Shown here: in pieces, positions 1 to 5,763 of the stretch | Position numbering within the stretch: the first letter of the stretch is position 1 | Layout: every line of letters begins with the position of its first letter | From: an uncultured Muribaculaceae bacterium | Lineage (GTDB): Bacteria > Bacteroidota > Bacteroidia > Bacteroidales > Muribaculaceae | Assembly (NCBI GenBank): GCA_910584055.1 | Contig: CAJTZS010000083.1 | Span: 1-5,802 of the forward strand | Length of the DNA stretch: 5,802 nt | Direction of reading: 5' to 3' | Notes under the pieces: generated by a model | The model's database searches: none | Seen by the model: the letters and a program-made list of their open reading frames with translations, nothing else | What the model was told of the DNA's origin: nothing | Translations under genes and position numbers: made by a program

Positions 1-67
1 TATTCGGAAGATAGCCGCCCCAAATTTCACATTTATTTTTAAACAAGCTCTTAAACGATGACTCCAT
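1..67 (-). CDS. Possible 5' end of a divergent gene, function unknown (partial)
   Basis: On the minus strand an ATG at 67-65 opens a frame with no stop up to the window edge. It gives 22 codons starting MESSFKSLFKNK and continuing CEIWGGYLP. The run is too short to assign a family. The support is only an open frame, a start placed head-to-head with the restriction gene, and residue content that looks like protein. No clear Shine-Dalgarno precedes it. The ATG lies in the same bases as the -33 element of the restriction-gene promoter, so if real the two genes share a very tight divergent control region. Alternatively this is simply intergenic DNA: short plus-strand frames here also end at TAA 40-42 and TGA 59-61, and one could be the tail of an upstream plus-strand gene. 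Confidence 0.3.
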   Translation of the reverse strand, partial: MESSFKSLFKNKCEIWGGYLPN

Positions 68-98
68 TTGCACTTGTCAGATTTAAGGCTTATATTTG
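67..98 (+). promoter_or_regulatory. Bacteroidetes-type promoter of the restriction-modification operon
   Basis: TTTG at 67-70 and TATATTTG at 91-98 match the Bacteroidetes sigma-ABfr -33 (TTTG) and -7 (TAnnTTTG) elements, with a 20-bp gap between them. Transcription should begin only a few bases after 98, so the ATG at 104 would have almost no leader. The upstream TTG at 68-70, which also opens the same reading frame, falls inside the -33 element and therefore cannot be the start if this promoter is used. Confidence 0.6.
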
Positions 99-103
99 CA
101 CCT

Positions 104-1174
104 ATGAAAGAAGAATTGGTATCAAAGCCGGGATTATTCGGACAGAAACATTCGAGTCGGGACTACAGCAAAGCTAAAAATTGGGGCAAGAATATTTTCA
201 ATAGTTCTTTCCCTGCCTCCCTCGTTGCCTATATGTTCTCTAAAAACATATCTCCCGTGTATATAAAGACAGACAAAGATGGGAAATTATGTAAAGATTA
301 TATTTCCGGAGAGGATATCTTTAGAATCAATCCTTTGTCGGACAATGCATATTATAATTTTGAAGCAGGTTTTTCCTCTTTTGAAAAGTTTTATACCGGG
401 AACAGGGAAAAGATCGATCTCGTTATGATGGACACCGAGACAAATTCTAATTTAATAGGGTTAGAAATTAAACTTACAGCTTTACCGGACAACACCACCA
501 AAAATTTACCTGAAGATAAATTCGGTTGTGAAATAGTAGTGAGGCCTCCCACTATATGCTTTCTGGCATGCAGCATATGTGAAGCATACAATAACGATGA
601 GGCTAAAAACAGACTGCGAAAGATACTCAATAAAGTTCCAAAAATTTATCATTGGAATGAAACCTCAGCTGTTTTACCCCATTATGATAAGATAGAGCAA
701 GCAATTAAAGAGATCTCAAAAGAAATATGGGAACAACAACAACCCCTGATTATCCAGCCTGTATGGAAAATGTCGGGTAACAAGTTGGCAGAAGATTGTC
801 TCGACACTTTTGTGTGGTCAAATTTAGCGGTGCTTCACATGTGTTATCAGAAAGAGGGTAGAACCAACACCGAAATCTCCAGATTCCAAAGAGCGTTAAT
901 ATGGGTGTTTCTGATGCTCAAAGATTTCGTAGATTACGATACATTCGATTATGTAAGAATCATAAAAGAACACTCATATGAGAATGCCAACGACAAAGCA
1001 TTTTCAATGCCGGGAAAGACATCAAATCGTTTAATGTCTTGTCCGGAACTTACGCGTCCCAGAATCAAAAAAAGCGAAATTAAAAATATAATACTCGGAG
1101 GAGGACAGAATTTATTAAGTCCAGAGAGAAGATTTGATGCGGCTTTAGTAAACAGTCCCGACATATTTGATTGA
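104..1174 (+). CDS. Type II restriction endonuclease, HindVP/HgiDI-like
   Basis: A 356-aa protein predicted to cut double-stranded DNA at the site protected by the methyltransferase that follows. The N-terminus (LFGQKHSSRDYSKAKNWGKN, residues 11-30) resembles the HindVP restriction endonuclease family as I remember it; that family recognises GRCGYC. A PD-(D/E)XK active site is visible: Asp105 in KIDLV, then Glu121 and Lys123 in GLEIK. The frame is open from a TTG at 68, but I chose the ATG at 104 because the TTG overlaps the promoter and the extra 12 residues lie ahead of the conserved block. The next gene starts 6 nt after the stop, so the two are probably co-transcribed. Base composition is AT-rich (25 G+C in the 60 bases 841-900), unlike the DUF4230 genes. 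The target site is inferred from the family, not read from the sequence. Confidence 0.85.
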   Translation: MKEELVSKPGLFGQKHSSRDYSKAKNWGKNIFNSSFPASLVAYMFSKNISPVYIKTDKDGKLCKDYISGEDIFRINPLSDNAYYNFEAGFSSFEKFYTGNREKIDLVMMDTETNSNLIGLEIKLTALPDNTTKNLPEDKFGCEIVVRPPTICFLACSICEAYNNDEAKNRLRKILNKVPKIYHWNETSAVLPHYDKIEQAIKEISKEIWEQQQPLIIQPVWKMSGNKLAEDCLDTFVWSNLAVLHMCYQKEGRTNTEISRFQRALIWVFLMLKDFVDYDTFDYVRIIKEHSYENANDKAFSMPGKTSNRLMSCPELTRPRIKKSEIKNIILGGGQNLLSPERRFDAALVNSPDIFD

Positions 1175-1180
1175 TTGGCT

Positions 1181-2170
1181 ATGAGAACTATTGACTTATT
1201 CTGTGGTTGCGGTGGCATGAGTCTGGGATTCCAAAAAGCCGGCTACGAAATATTGGCTGCGTTCGATAACTGGGACAAAGCCCTGGAAGTCTATGGAAAA
1301 AATTTCAGTCATGACATTTATAAACAAGACCTGTCTGATGAATTATCGACTGTTGAACTGATCCTAAAATATAAACCACAAATCATAATCGGGGGACCGC
1401 CTTGTCAGGACTTTTCTTCTGCAGGAAAACGCAATGAAGACAATGGACGGGGCGATTTGACAATAAACTTTGCAAACATCGTTGCAACGGTGAGGCCTGA
1501 GTTTTTTGTAATGGAAAACGTTGCGAGGATTCAGAAGACAAGGAAATTGTCCGAAGCAAAAGCCATTTTAAAGGACGCAGGATATGGCCTCACAGAATAC
1601 GTGCTGGACGCAAGTCTCTGTGGCGTTCCGCAATCAAGGAAACGCTTCTTCATGATTGGAAAATTGAATGAATCCGATGGCTTCCTCCTCCCTTTCATAC
1701 AACAGGGATTGTCACATAAACATCTCACCCTTAGAGATTATTTCGGTGATTGTATAGATTTTGAATATTATTACCGGCATCCCAGGAGCTATGCCAGGAG
1801 AGGGATATTCAGCATCGATGAACCGAGTCCAACCATACGGGGAGTCAACAGACCAATGCCAAAGGGGTATCCCGGACATCCCGGAGACCCAAAGGTTGAC
1901 ATATCTTCCGTAAAGCCTCTTTCTACAGAAATCAGAAGCCGGATACAAACCTTTCCTAAATCTTTCACATTTACCGGGAATAAAACGGATAAGGAACAGA
2001 TGATTGGCAATGCAGTCCCCGTGAATCTTGCCCGATTCGTAGGGGATGTAATCAGAAAGTATATTGCCTATAACAAAAGTGACAACTTCATCCCTTTCCA
2101 AAAGAATGAATACTATTATGAAGACGTTGTCCCTCTAATGATTTTCGATGAGAAAGGGAGATATCGCTGA
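1181..2170 (+). CDS. DNA (cytosine-5-)-methyltransferase of a type II R-M system
   Basis: A 329-aa C5-cytosine methyltransferase that transfers a methyl group from S-adenosylmethionine to cytosine and so protects host DNA from the preceding nuclease. The ordered motifs are all present: motif I DLFCGCGG (residues 5-12), motif IV GGPPCQDFSSAGKR with catalytic Cys75, motif VI ENV (112-114), motif VIII QSRKR (151-155), motif IX around RGVNRPMPKGYPGHPGD, and motif X IGNAVPVN (from 275). The short region between VIII and IX should be the target-recognition part, and its appearance fits M.HindV/M.HgiDI-type enzymes (GRCGYC), which is inference. I start at ATG 1181 rather than TTG 1175: it gives MRTIDLF, placing motif I close to the N-terminus as is usual. 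With only 6 nt after the nuclease stop, translation is likely coupled. No residue is obviously missing, so it should be active. Confidence 0.95.
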   Translation: MRTIDLFCGCGGMSLGFQKAGYEILAAFDNWDKALEVYGKNFSHDIYKQDLSDELSTVELILKYKPQIIIGGPPCQDFSSAGKRNEDNGRGDLTINFANIVATVRPEFFVMENVARIQKTRKLSEAKAILKDAGYGLTEYVLDASLCGVPQSRKRFFMIGKLNESDGFLLPFIQQGLSHKHLTLRDYFGDCIDFEYYYRHPRSYARRGIFSIDEPSPTIRGVNRPMPKGYPGHPGDPKVDISSVKPLSTEIRSRIQTFPKSFTFTGNKTDKEQMIGNAVPVNLARFVGDVIRKYIAYNKSDNFIPFQKNEYYYEDVVPLMIFDEKGRYR

Positions 2171-2185
2171 GAAACTAAATTTCCT

Positions 2186-2192
2186 AAGAGGA
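2186..2192 (+). promoter_or_regulatory. Possible ribosome binding site for the first DUF4230 gene
   Basis: AAGAGGA lies 12 nt before ATG 2205. It supports ATG 2205 over the in-frame ATG at 2148, which lies inside the methyltransferase gene and would put 19 charged residues ahead of the signal peptide. Confidence 0.4.
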
Positions 2193-2204
2193 CGTTACTA
2201 CGGT

Positions 2205-2828
2205 ATGAAGGTGTTTATGAATCTCATATTTGCAATGTCCTTGGTGGCTGCTGTGCTGGCCGGGTGCGGCGGTGAGGACCAGGGACGGAAGTATTACACG
2301 GAAGTGAAGTCGGTGGATAAGCTTGTGTTGGCGCAGATGACGGTAACCAAGATGGCTACTGTCAGCGACCAGTCGCTCGATGACGCGCAGGGGTTGAAAC
2401 AGACGGTGGCGGCTATTGCCGACGCCGTGAAAATCGGCAAGCGTAAAGCGGCCTATTCCTATAGCACTTACCTTCGCGCTTATATGGATATGTCGGATTT
2501 CTCCCCTTCGGATATAATTGTCGATGATCGGAATAAGGTCATCATCCTCAACCTTCCGGAAATCAAGACCGAATTTGCCGGCCGCGACCTTGGAATCCGC
2601 GAGGAGCATTACCGCGTCAGCGGGCTGCGCTCCGACATCAATGCCGATGAACGCGCCGCGCTGAAAGAGAGGATGAATGAGACTTTAAAGAAGGAAGTTA
2701 AGGAAGACCCCGAATTCCGCGATAAACTTGAGGCGCAGGCCCGGGGAAAGGCGAAAGACTTTTTCACATCGCTTTTAGGCAAGGACGGATATACGGTCAC
2801 TGTCAATTTCAGATCCCCCACATTATGA
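2205..2828 (+). CDS. DUF4230 family lipoprotein
   Basis: A 207-aa protein of unknown function resembling the DUF4230 family, frequent in Bacteroidetes. It begins with a lipoprotein signal peptide: Lys2, a hydrophobic stretch from residue 4, and lipobox LAGC (18-21) with Cys21 as the predicted lipid-modified residue, so it is probably envelope-anchored. GGED after the cysteine contains an acidic pair that might affect outer-membrane sorting; this is speculative. The mature part has the family pattern of an early segment (VDKLVLAQMTVTKMATVSD), a middle strand-rich part (VIILNLPEI) and a charged helical C-terminus ending in TVTVNF. The start is ATG 2205. It sits 34 nt after the methyltransferase stop and is clearly richer in G+C (40 of 60 bases at 2581-2640), so it probably belongs to the older host locus. 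A related protein lies at 4486-5103. I see no convincing promoter directly upstream, so it may depend on read-through. Confidence 0.8.
   Translation: MKVFMNLIFAMSLVAAVLAGCGGEDQGRKYYTEVKSVDKLVLAQMTVTKMATVSDQSLDDAQGLKQTVAAIADAVKIGKRKAAYSYSTYLRAYMDMSDFSPSDIIVDDRNKVIILNLPEIKTEFAGRDLGIREEHYRVSGLRSDINADERAALKERMNETLKKEVKEDPEFRDKLEAQARGKAKDFFTSLLGKDGYTVTVNFRSPTL
2823..2828 (+). repeat. TTATGA, left copy flanking the ATPase insert
   Basis: These six bases hold the last Leu codon and stop (TTA TGA) of the first DUF4230 gene. The same hexamer recurs at 4484-4489, at the end of the ATPase gene. The flanking bases differ on both sides, so the match is exactly 6 bp and could be chance. Confidence 0.45.
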
Positions 2829-2883
2829 CACATTTGAGTTCTCATGGAATAGCGTTTAAGCAATCAATCTATATCAATGCTCA

Positions 2884-2910
2884 CACCGGCCTGTAGGGTG
2901 ATCTTTTTTT
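2884..2910 (+). terminator. Weak candidate intrinsic terminator after the first DUF4230 gene
   Basis: CACC (2884-2887) can pair with GGTG (2897-2900) around a 9-nt loop, and the sequence then runs ATC followed by seven T (2904-2910). The stem is only 4 bp, so termination would be inefficient at best. The alternative stem at 2921-2957 has a long loop containing the T8 tract and is no more convincing. Confidence 0.25.
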
Positions 2911-2974
2911 GGTACGAAATATGACCTATACACGTTTTTTTTACCTTCCTGGGTCATTTTTCGGTTCATTTTTA

Positions 2975-3005
2975 TTGTTCTAACCATGAAATAATGGTAT
3001 CTTTG
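2975..3005 (+). promoter_or_regulatory. Bacteroidetes-type promoter of the ATPase gene
   Basis: TTG at 2975-2977 and TATCTTTG at 2998-3005 match the -33 and TAnnTTTG -7 elements with 20 bp between them. Transcription should start near 3009-3012, giving a leader of about 45 nt that is almost pure A/T and lacks a Shine-Dalgarno, as is common in Bacteroidetes. A private promoter means the ATPase, and probably the downstream DUF4230 gene, can be expressed separately from the first DUF4230 gene. Confidence 0.6.
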
Positions 3006-3015
3006 CACCATTATT
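2990..3015 (+). promoter_or_regulatory. Inverted repeat spanning the -7 box, candidate operator
   Basis: AATAATGGT (2990-2998) and ACCATTATT (3007-3015) form a perfect 9-bp inverted repeat around an 8-nt centre that carries most of the -7 element. The centre-to-centre distance of the arms is 17 bp, compatible with a dimeric repressor that would block RNA polymerase. The regulator is unknown; the ATPase, which carries a winged-helix-like middle part, could bind its own promoter, but this is speculation. Confidence 0.4.
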
Positions 3016-3055
3016 AATTAAGTAAGTGATCAAATTAAAGCGATAATAAATAATA

Positions 3056-4489
3056 ATGACTCCTGTTTTAATCGCCAGACAAAAAGAATGTGAACAATTG
3101 GCTGAAAGCATGAAATCCCCTCGCTCGGAATTCGTTATAATATGCGGCAGACGAAGAATCGGGAAAACATTTCTTGTTGATCAATTTTTCAAAAACAACT
3201 ATGACTTTACATTTGTCGGGGCACATAGAGCACGAACCGTGACCCAACTACGAAATTTCGCAAAAGCCATCAGACTCTACTCAGGAAAAAAATTGTCTCC
3301 ATTTTCTGATTGGTATGATGCATTTGACGCATTGGAGGAGTATCTCGAAACGTTACCCACTAATCGTAAAAAAGTCATCTTTATAGACGAGATGCCATGG
3401 ATTGACACTACCAGGTCGACTTTCGTTGAAGCATTGGAAAACTTTTGGAATAGTTGGGCCAACCGAAGATACGACATAGTGTTGATAGCTTCAGGCTCAG
3501 CAACTTCATGGATGGCAGACAACCTTATTGAGAATCAAGGCGGTCTACATAACCGCATAACCAAACGAATTTACCTTGAACCATTCTCACTTGGAGAAAC
3601 CGAGGAATATTTTAGAAGCCATAATTTTTATTGGACAAGATATGACATCCTGCAATGCTATATGTTAACGGGAGGTATCCCATATTATCTTGATTTGCTG
3701 GATCCAAAACTAAGCGTGTCACAGAATATAGACAAATTATGCTTTGACGACAAAGGTCCTTTACGTAAAGAATTCAACGAACTTTATCCGGCATTGTTTA
3801 TCCATGCGGACAATTATATAAACATCGTAACACTTCTTTATAACAATAAGTCAGGACTTACCCGTAAAGAAATCGCCCGTAACACCACGCTAAATGGGAA
3901 AGTTCTAAACACTATCCTTGAAAATCTTGAGCAATGTGGCTTTATTGACAAGATGGAATTTTTCGGACGGGAAAGCAGTGTAGTATATAGACTTGTTGAT
4001 TTCTACACCCTTTTTTATTTCAAATTCATTGCCGGAAAACATAAACTTGACGAACAATGGTGGAGCCACCATCTTGACGATGCCGGGCTACGATCATGGC
4101 AGGGGTTATGTTTTGAGTTGGTATGCATGAAACATCACCATCAGATAAAAAAGGCATTAGGTATTTCAGGAATGGCAACTTCTATATCGACATGGCGATG
4201 CAATTCGGACGAAGAGAGAGAACTTCCCGGTGGGCAGATAGATATGATTATAACACGAGCCGACAGAATGATACATCTCTGTGAAATGAAGTTTTCTCAG
4301 AAACCATACAACATATCTGCCGAATATGAGAAGAGATTGCGTGACCGCATGTGGCTTTTTGACTTGAGAACAAAAAACAAAAAAACGCTGGTACATACTT
4401 TTGTTACAACTTTTGGACTTGGAGAAGGCAAGCATCATAGCATAGTCCACAGTGAAGTAACAATGGATGATTTATTTAAAGCTTTATGA
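3056..4489 (+). CDS. AAA family ATPase with C-terminal DUF234/PD-(D/E)XK-like domain
   Basis: A 477-aa cytoplasmic protein of the ATPase_2 (archaeal-type P-loop) plus DUF234 class. The ATPase part has Walker A GRRRIGKT (residues 31-38), Walker B VIFIDE (Asp111, Glu112), a sensor-like LIASGSATSWM, and the family blocks LEPFSLGETEEYF and MLTGGIPYYL. A middle section (LTRKEIARNTTLNGKVLNTILENLEQCGFI) looks like a winged helix. The C-terminus has a PD-(D/E)XK pattern: Glu354 in GLCFE, Asp396 in QIDMII, then Glu410 and Lys412 in CEMKF. The nucleolytic residues therefore appear intact, although activity in this family is poorly established. The start is ATG 3056, after an A/T-rich leader with its own promoter. 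The stop overlaps the start of the second DUF4230 gene (ATGA, 4486-4489). It is lower in G+C than the flanking DUF4230 genes (25 of 60 at 3241-3300), suggesting acquisition. Its role is unknown; genome defence or mobile-element maintenance is an inference from context. Confidence 0.88.
   Translation: MTPVLIARQKECEQLAESMKSPRSEFVIICGRRRIGKTFLVDQFFKNNYDFTFVGAHRARTVTQLRNFAKAIRLYSGKKLSPFSDWYDAFDALEEYLETLPTNRKKVIFIDEMPWIDTTRSTFVEALENFWNSWANRRYDIVLIASGSATSWMADNLIENQGGLHNRITKRIYLEPFSLGETEEYFRSHNFYWTRYDILQCYMLTGGIPYYLDLLDPKLSVSQNIDKLCFDDKGPLRKEFNELYPALFIHADNYINIVTLLYNNKSGLTRKEIARNTTLNGKVLNTILENLEQCGFIDKMEFFGRESSVVYRLVDFYTLFYFKFIAGKHKLDEQWWSHHLDDAGLRSWQGLCFELVCMKHHHQIKKALGISGMATSISTWRCNSDEERELPGGQIDMIITRADRMIHLCEMKFSQKPYNISAEYEKRLRDRMWLFDLRTKNKKTLVHTFVTTFGLGEGKHHSIVHSEVTMDDLFKAL
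4484..4489 (+). repeat. TTATGA, right copy at the ATPase/DUF4230 junction
   Basis: This hexamer contains the last codon and stop of the ATPase gene and, in another frame, the ATG of the second DUF4230 gene. It matches 2823-2828. If 2829-4489 is removed, the first DUF4230 gene would end TTATGA directly followed by AGACG, giving an ATGA stop/start overlap between the two DUF4230 genes. Confidence 0.45.
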
Positions 4490-5103
4490 AGACGATAAGG
4501 GTAGTTCTTGTTTCTGCAATAGTGATAATAGTCGGAGCGATAGCGGCGGGTATATATGTCAAATGGAAATCCTCGCCCGAAGTCTCGCGGACGAGGATGG
4601 AGGATGCAAAAATCACCGACATCAGTCCGATGCTCCAACTCTGCTCGGTAGAGATGGTGGAGGATGTGCCAATCAAGGCACACATAGGCAGCCGGCACAT
4701 CTTTGCCAAAGTCACCCTTGTCGGCAACATATCATTCGACCTCAACGACATACAAATGTCTCAGACAGGTGACACACTCAGAGTGTCGTTGCCGAAAGAA
4801 ATCGTGGAAGTTATGGAATCAACAGAACCCGGCTCCTATCAGGTCATAGACACTTGGAATGACCGCATGTTGCGTTCCTCCCATTTCACCACAGCCGAAG
4901 AAAACGCTATAAAAGCGAAGGTCAAGTCGAATTATGTAAATTCCATATACCGGCGCGGATACGTGAAGCGCGCACGGGAGGAGGCCGTAGAGAACCTGAC
5001 GGCCATGCTCCGCGCGGCGACCGGACAACCGGTGATAGTAACCGACAACCTCAACACTCACACCTCACCGGAGGAAAGGAACTCCGTTGGCGGCATGCCG
5101 TAG
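4486..5103 (+). CDS. DUF4230 family protein with N-terminal membrane anchor
   Basis: A 205-aa protein of unknown function, resembling the DUF4230 family and the protein at 2205-2828. One N-terminal hydrophobic segment (about residues 5-25, VVLVSAIVIIVGAIAAGIYV) follows Lys2 and Arg5. No lipobox is visible, so it is likely a membrane-anchored protein whose body lies in the periplasm. The body has the same order as its partner: a strand-rich middle (SRHIFAKVTLVGNISFDL, then DTLRVSLPKEIVEVM) and a charged helical C-terminal part (KRAREEAVENLTAMLRAATGQPVIVTD). The start is ATG 4486, overlapping the ATPase stop, so translation is probably coupled. The last residues (SPEERNSVGGMP) are encoded antisense to the end of the HTCS gene, and this tail may be a later extension. 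Its G+C content (31 of 60 at 4921-4980) exceeds that of the ATPase gene. Confidence 0.78.
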   Translation: MKTIRVVLVSAIVIIVGAIAAGIYVKWKSSPEVSRTRMEDAKITDISPMLQLCSVEMVEDVPIKAHIGSRHIFAKVTLVGNISFDLNDIQMSQTGDTLRVSLPKEIVEVMESTEPGSYQVIDTWNDRMLRSSHFTTAEENAIKAKVKSNYVNSIYRRGYVKRAREEAVENLTAMLRAATGQPVIVTDNLNTHTSPEERNSVGGMP

Positions 5104-5759
5104 GTTTTCTTGAACACTTTCGTAAAATAGTTTGGATCCGAGAAGCCTGTGGCATAGGCGGTTTCACTGACATTGAAACCTTTGCGCAACAGTTCGCATG
5201 CCTTTGTCATGCGACACCGTTTGATATAATCGGTCATGGATGCGTTAAAGAATGTCTTCATCTTTATATGCAACAGCGAGCGCGATATGCCGAGAGCGTG
5301 GGTAATATCGGCGATGGAAAAATCCGAATTATCCATGTTGTCGTTTATAAGGGAATTTATACGTTCTACAAACTCATTGTCAAACTTATTGAGCGGCGGG
5401 AGATCCTCCATCGTATCTTCTTCTACAGACGACGTTTCATCAATCTTTGAATTGATATATACCCGGCGCGCACGAAGAATGTTCTTGACACGCAAAGCAA
5501 GCAGCTGTGGATCGAATGGTTTAGGTATATATGCCTCCGCGCCGCTCCTGAAGCCGGCAATCGTTGATTCCTCGTCACTTTTGGCAGTTAGAAGGATGAC
5601 AGGAATATGCGACGTGGCCAGGTCGTTCTTAAGACGGTCGCATAGCTCAATGCCGTCCATCACAGGCATCATCACGTCTGAAACCACAATATCCACCGTA
5701 TATTCCGCCGTGACTTTCAATGCCTCCTCTCCATTGGTCGCGGTATATACATTAGACAT
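5058..5759 (-). CDS. Receiver + AraC-type DNA-binding end of an HTCS regulator (frameshifted)
   Basis: A 233-aa frame holding the C-terminal part of what is most likely a hybrid two-component system protein, a Bacteroidetes sensor that combines kinase, receiver and DNA-binding output and often controls polysaccharide-use genes. The receiver keeps the phospho-acceptor Asp28 (VVSDVMMPVMDG), the conserved Thr58 (ILLTAKS) and Lys80 (IPKPF). It lacks the first strand with its acidic pair. Residues 139-228 form an AraC/XylS-type double helix-turn-helix (IADITHALGISRSLLHIKMK, then ETAYATGFSDPNYFTKVFKK). The ATG at 5759 is not a natural start: it lies within a duplicated heptamer, and an in-frame stop (TAA, 5771-5769) lies just upstream. 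The preceding receiver residues are in another frame (5752-5802). A stand-alone response regulator is less likely because the receiver start is missing. The 3' end overlaps the convergent DUF4230 gene by 46 bp. Confidence 0.8.
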   Translation of the reverse strand: MSNVYTATNGEEALKVTAEYTVDIVVSDVMMPVMDGIELCDRLKNDLATSHIPVILLTAKSDEESTIAGFRSGAEAYIPKPFDPQLLALRVKNILRARRVYINSKIDETSSVEEDTMEDLPPLNKFDNEFVERINSLINDNMDNSDFSIADITHALGISRSLLHIKMKTFFNASMTDYIKRCRMTKACELLRKGFNVSETAYATGFSDPNYFTKVFKKTYGMPPTEFLSSGEV

Positions 5760-5763
5760 TAGA
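5750..5763 (+). repeat. 7-bp tandem duplication (CATTAGA x2) causing a frameshift
   Basis: CATTAGA at 5750-5756 is repeated exactly at 5757-5763 (TCTAATG twice on the coding strand). Seven is not a multiple of three, so the extra copy shifts the HTCS frame. The duplication also creates the arrangement ATGTCTAA, in which a possible restart ATG overlaps the premature stop region. Confidence 0.8.

Larger units (their letters stand above)
2829..3055. other. AT-rich intergenic region ahead of the ATPase gene
   Basis: This 227-bp gap contains no supportable gene. It holds a weak hairpin followed by seven T (2884-2910) and a T8 tract near 2935-2942. It also has a second possible stem, ATGACCTA 2921-2928 with TGGGTCAT 2950-2957. 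Two copies of TCATTTTT (2954-2961 and 2966-2973) are spaced 12 bp apart, then come a promoter and an inverted repeat. No tRNA or known riboswitch fold is apparent. Confidence 0.6.

Noticed and set aside
68..103. TTG start extending the endonuclease by 12 residues (MHLSDLRLIFAP)
   Set aside because: The TTG is part of the -33 element and the extension spans the -7 box; the conserved N-terminal block begins after the ATG at 104.
1133..1169. Possible internal promoter for the methyltransferase (TTTG 1133-1136, CATATTTG 1162-1169)
   Set aside because: The -7 box has one mismatch and the gap is 25 bp instead of about 20, so I did not annotate it.
1712..2101. 129-aa minus-strand open frame inside the methyltransferase gene
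   Set aside because: It lies antisense to conserved motifs IX and X, has no promoter and no recognisable domain.
2176..2183. TAAATTTC as a -7 box for the first DUF4230 gene
   Set aside because: One mismatch to TAnnTTTG, and no TTG or TTTG is found at the required distance upstream.
23..2183. AAATTTC at 23-29 and again at 2177-2183 as direct repeats flanking the R-M operon
   Set aside because: A 7-bp A/T-rich match is easily found by chance in this region, with no accompanying integrase or target-site structure.
2184..2609. 141-aa minus-strand open frame inside the first DUF4230 gene
   Set aside because: It is a shadow frame in GC-richer DNA; the plus strand has a signal peptide, lipobox and family pattern.
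2877..2924. 15-codon plus-strand open frame in the intergenic region
   Set aside because: It has no ribosome binding site, consists largely of a T-rich tract and has no other support.
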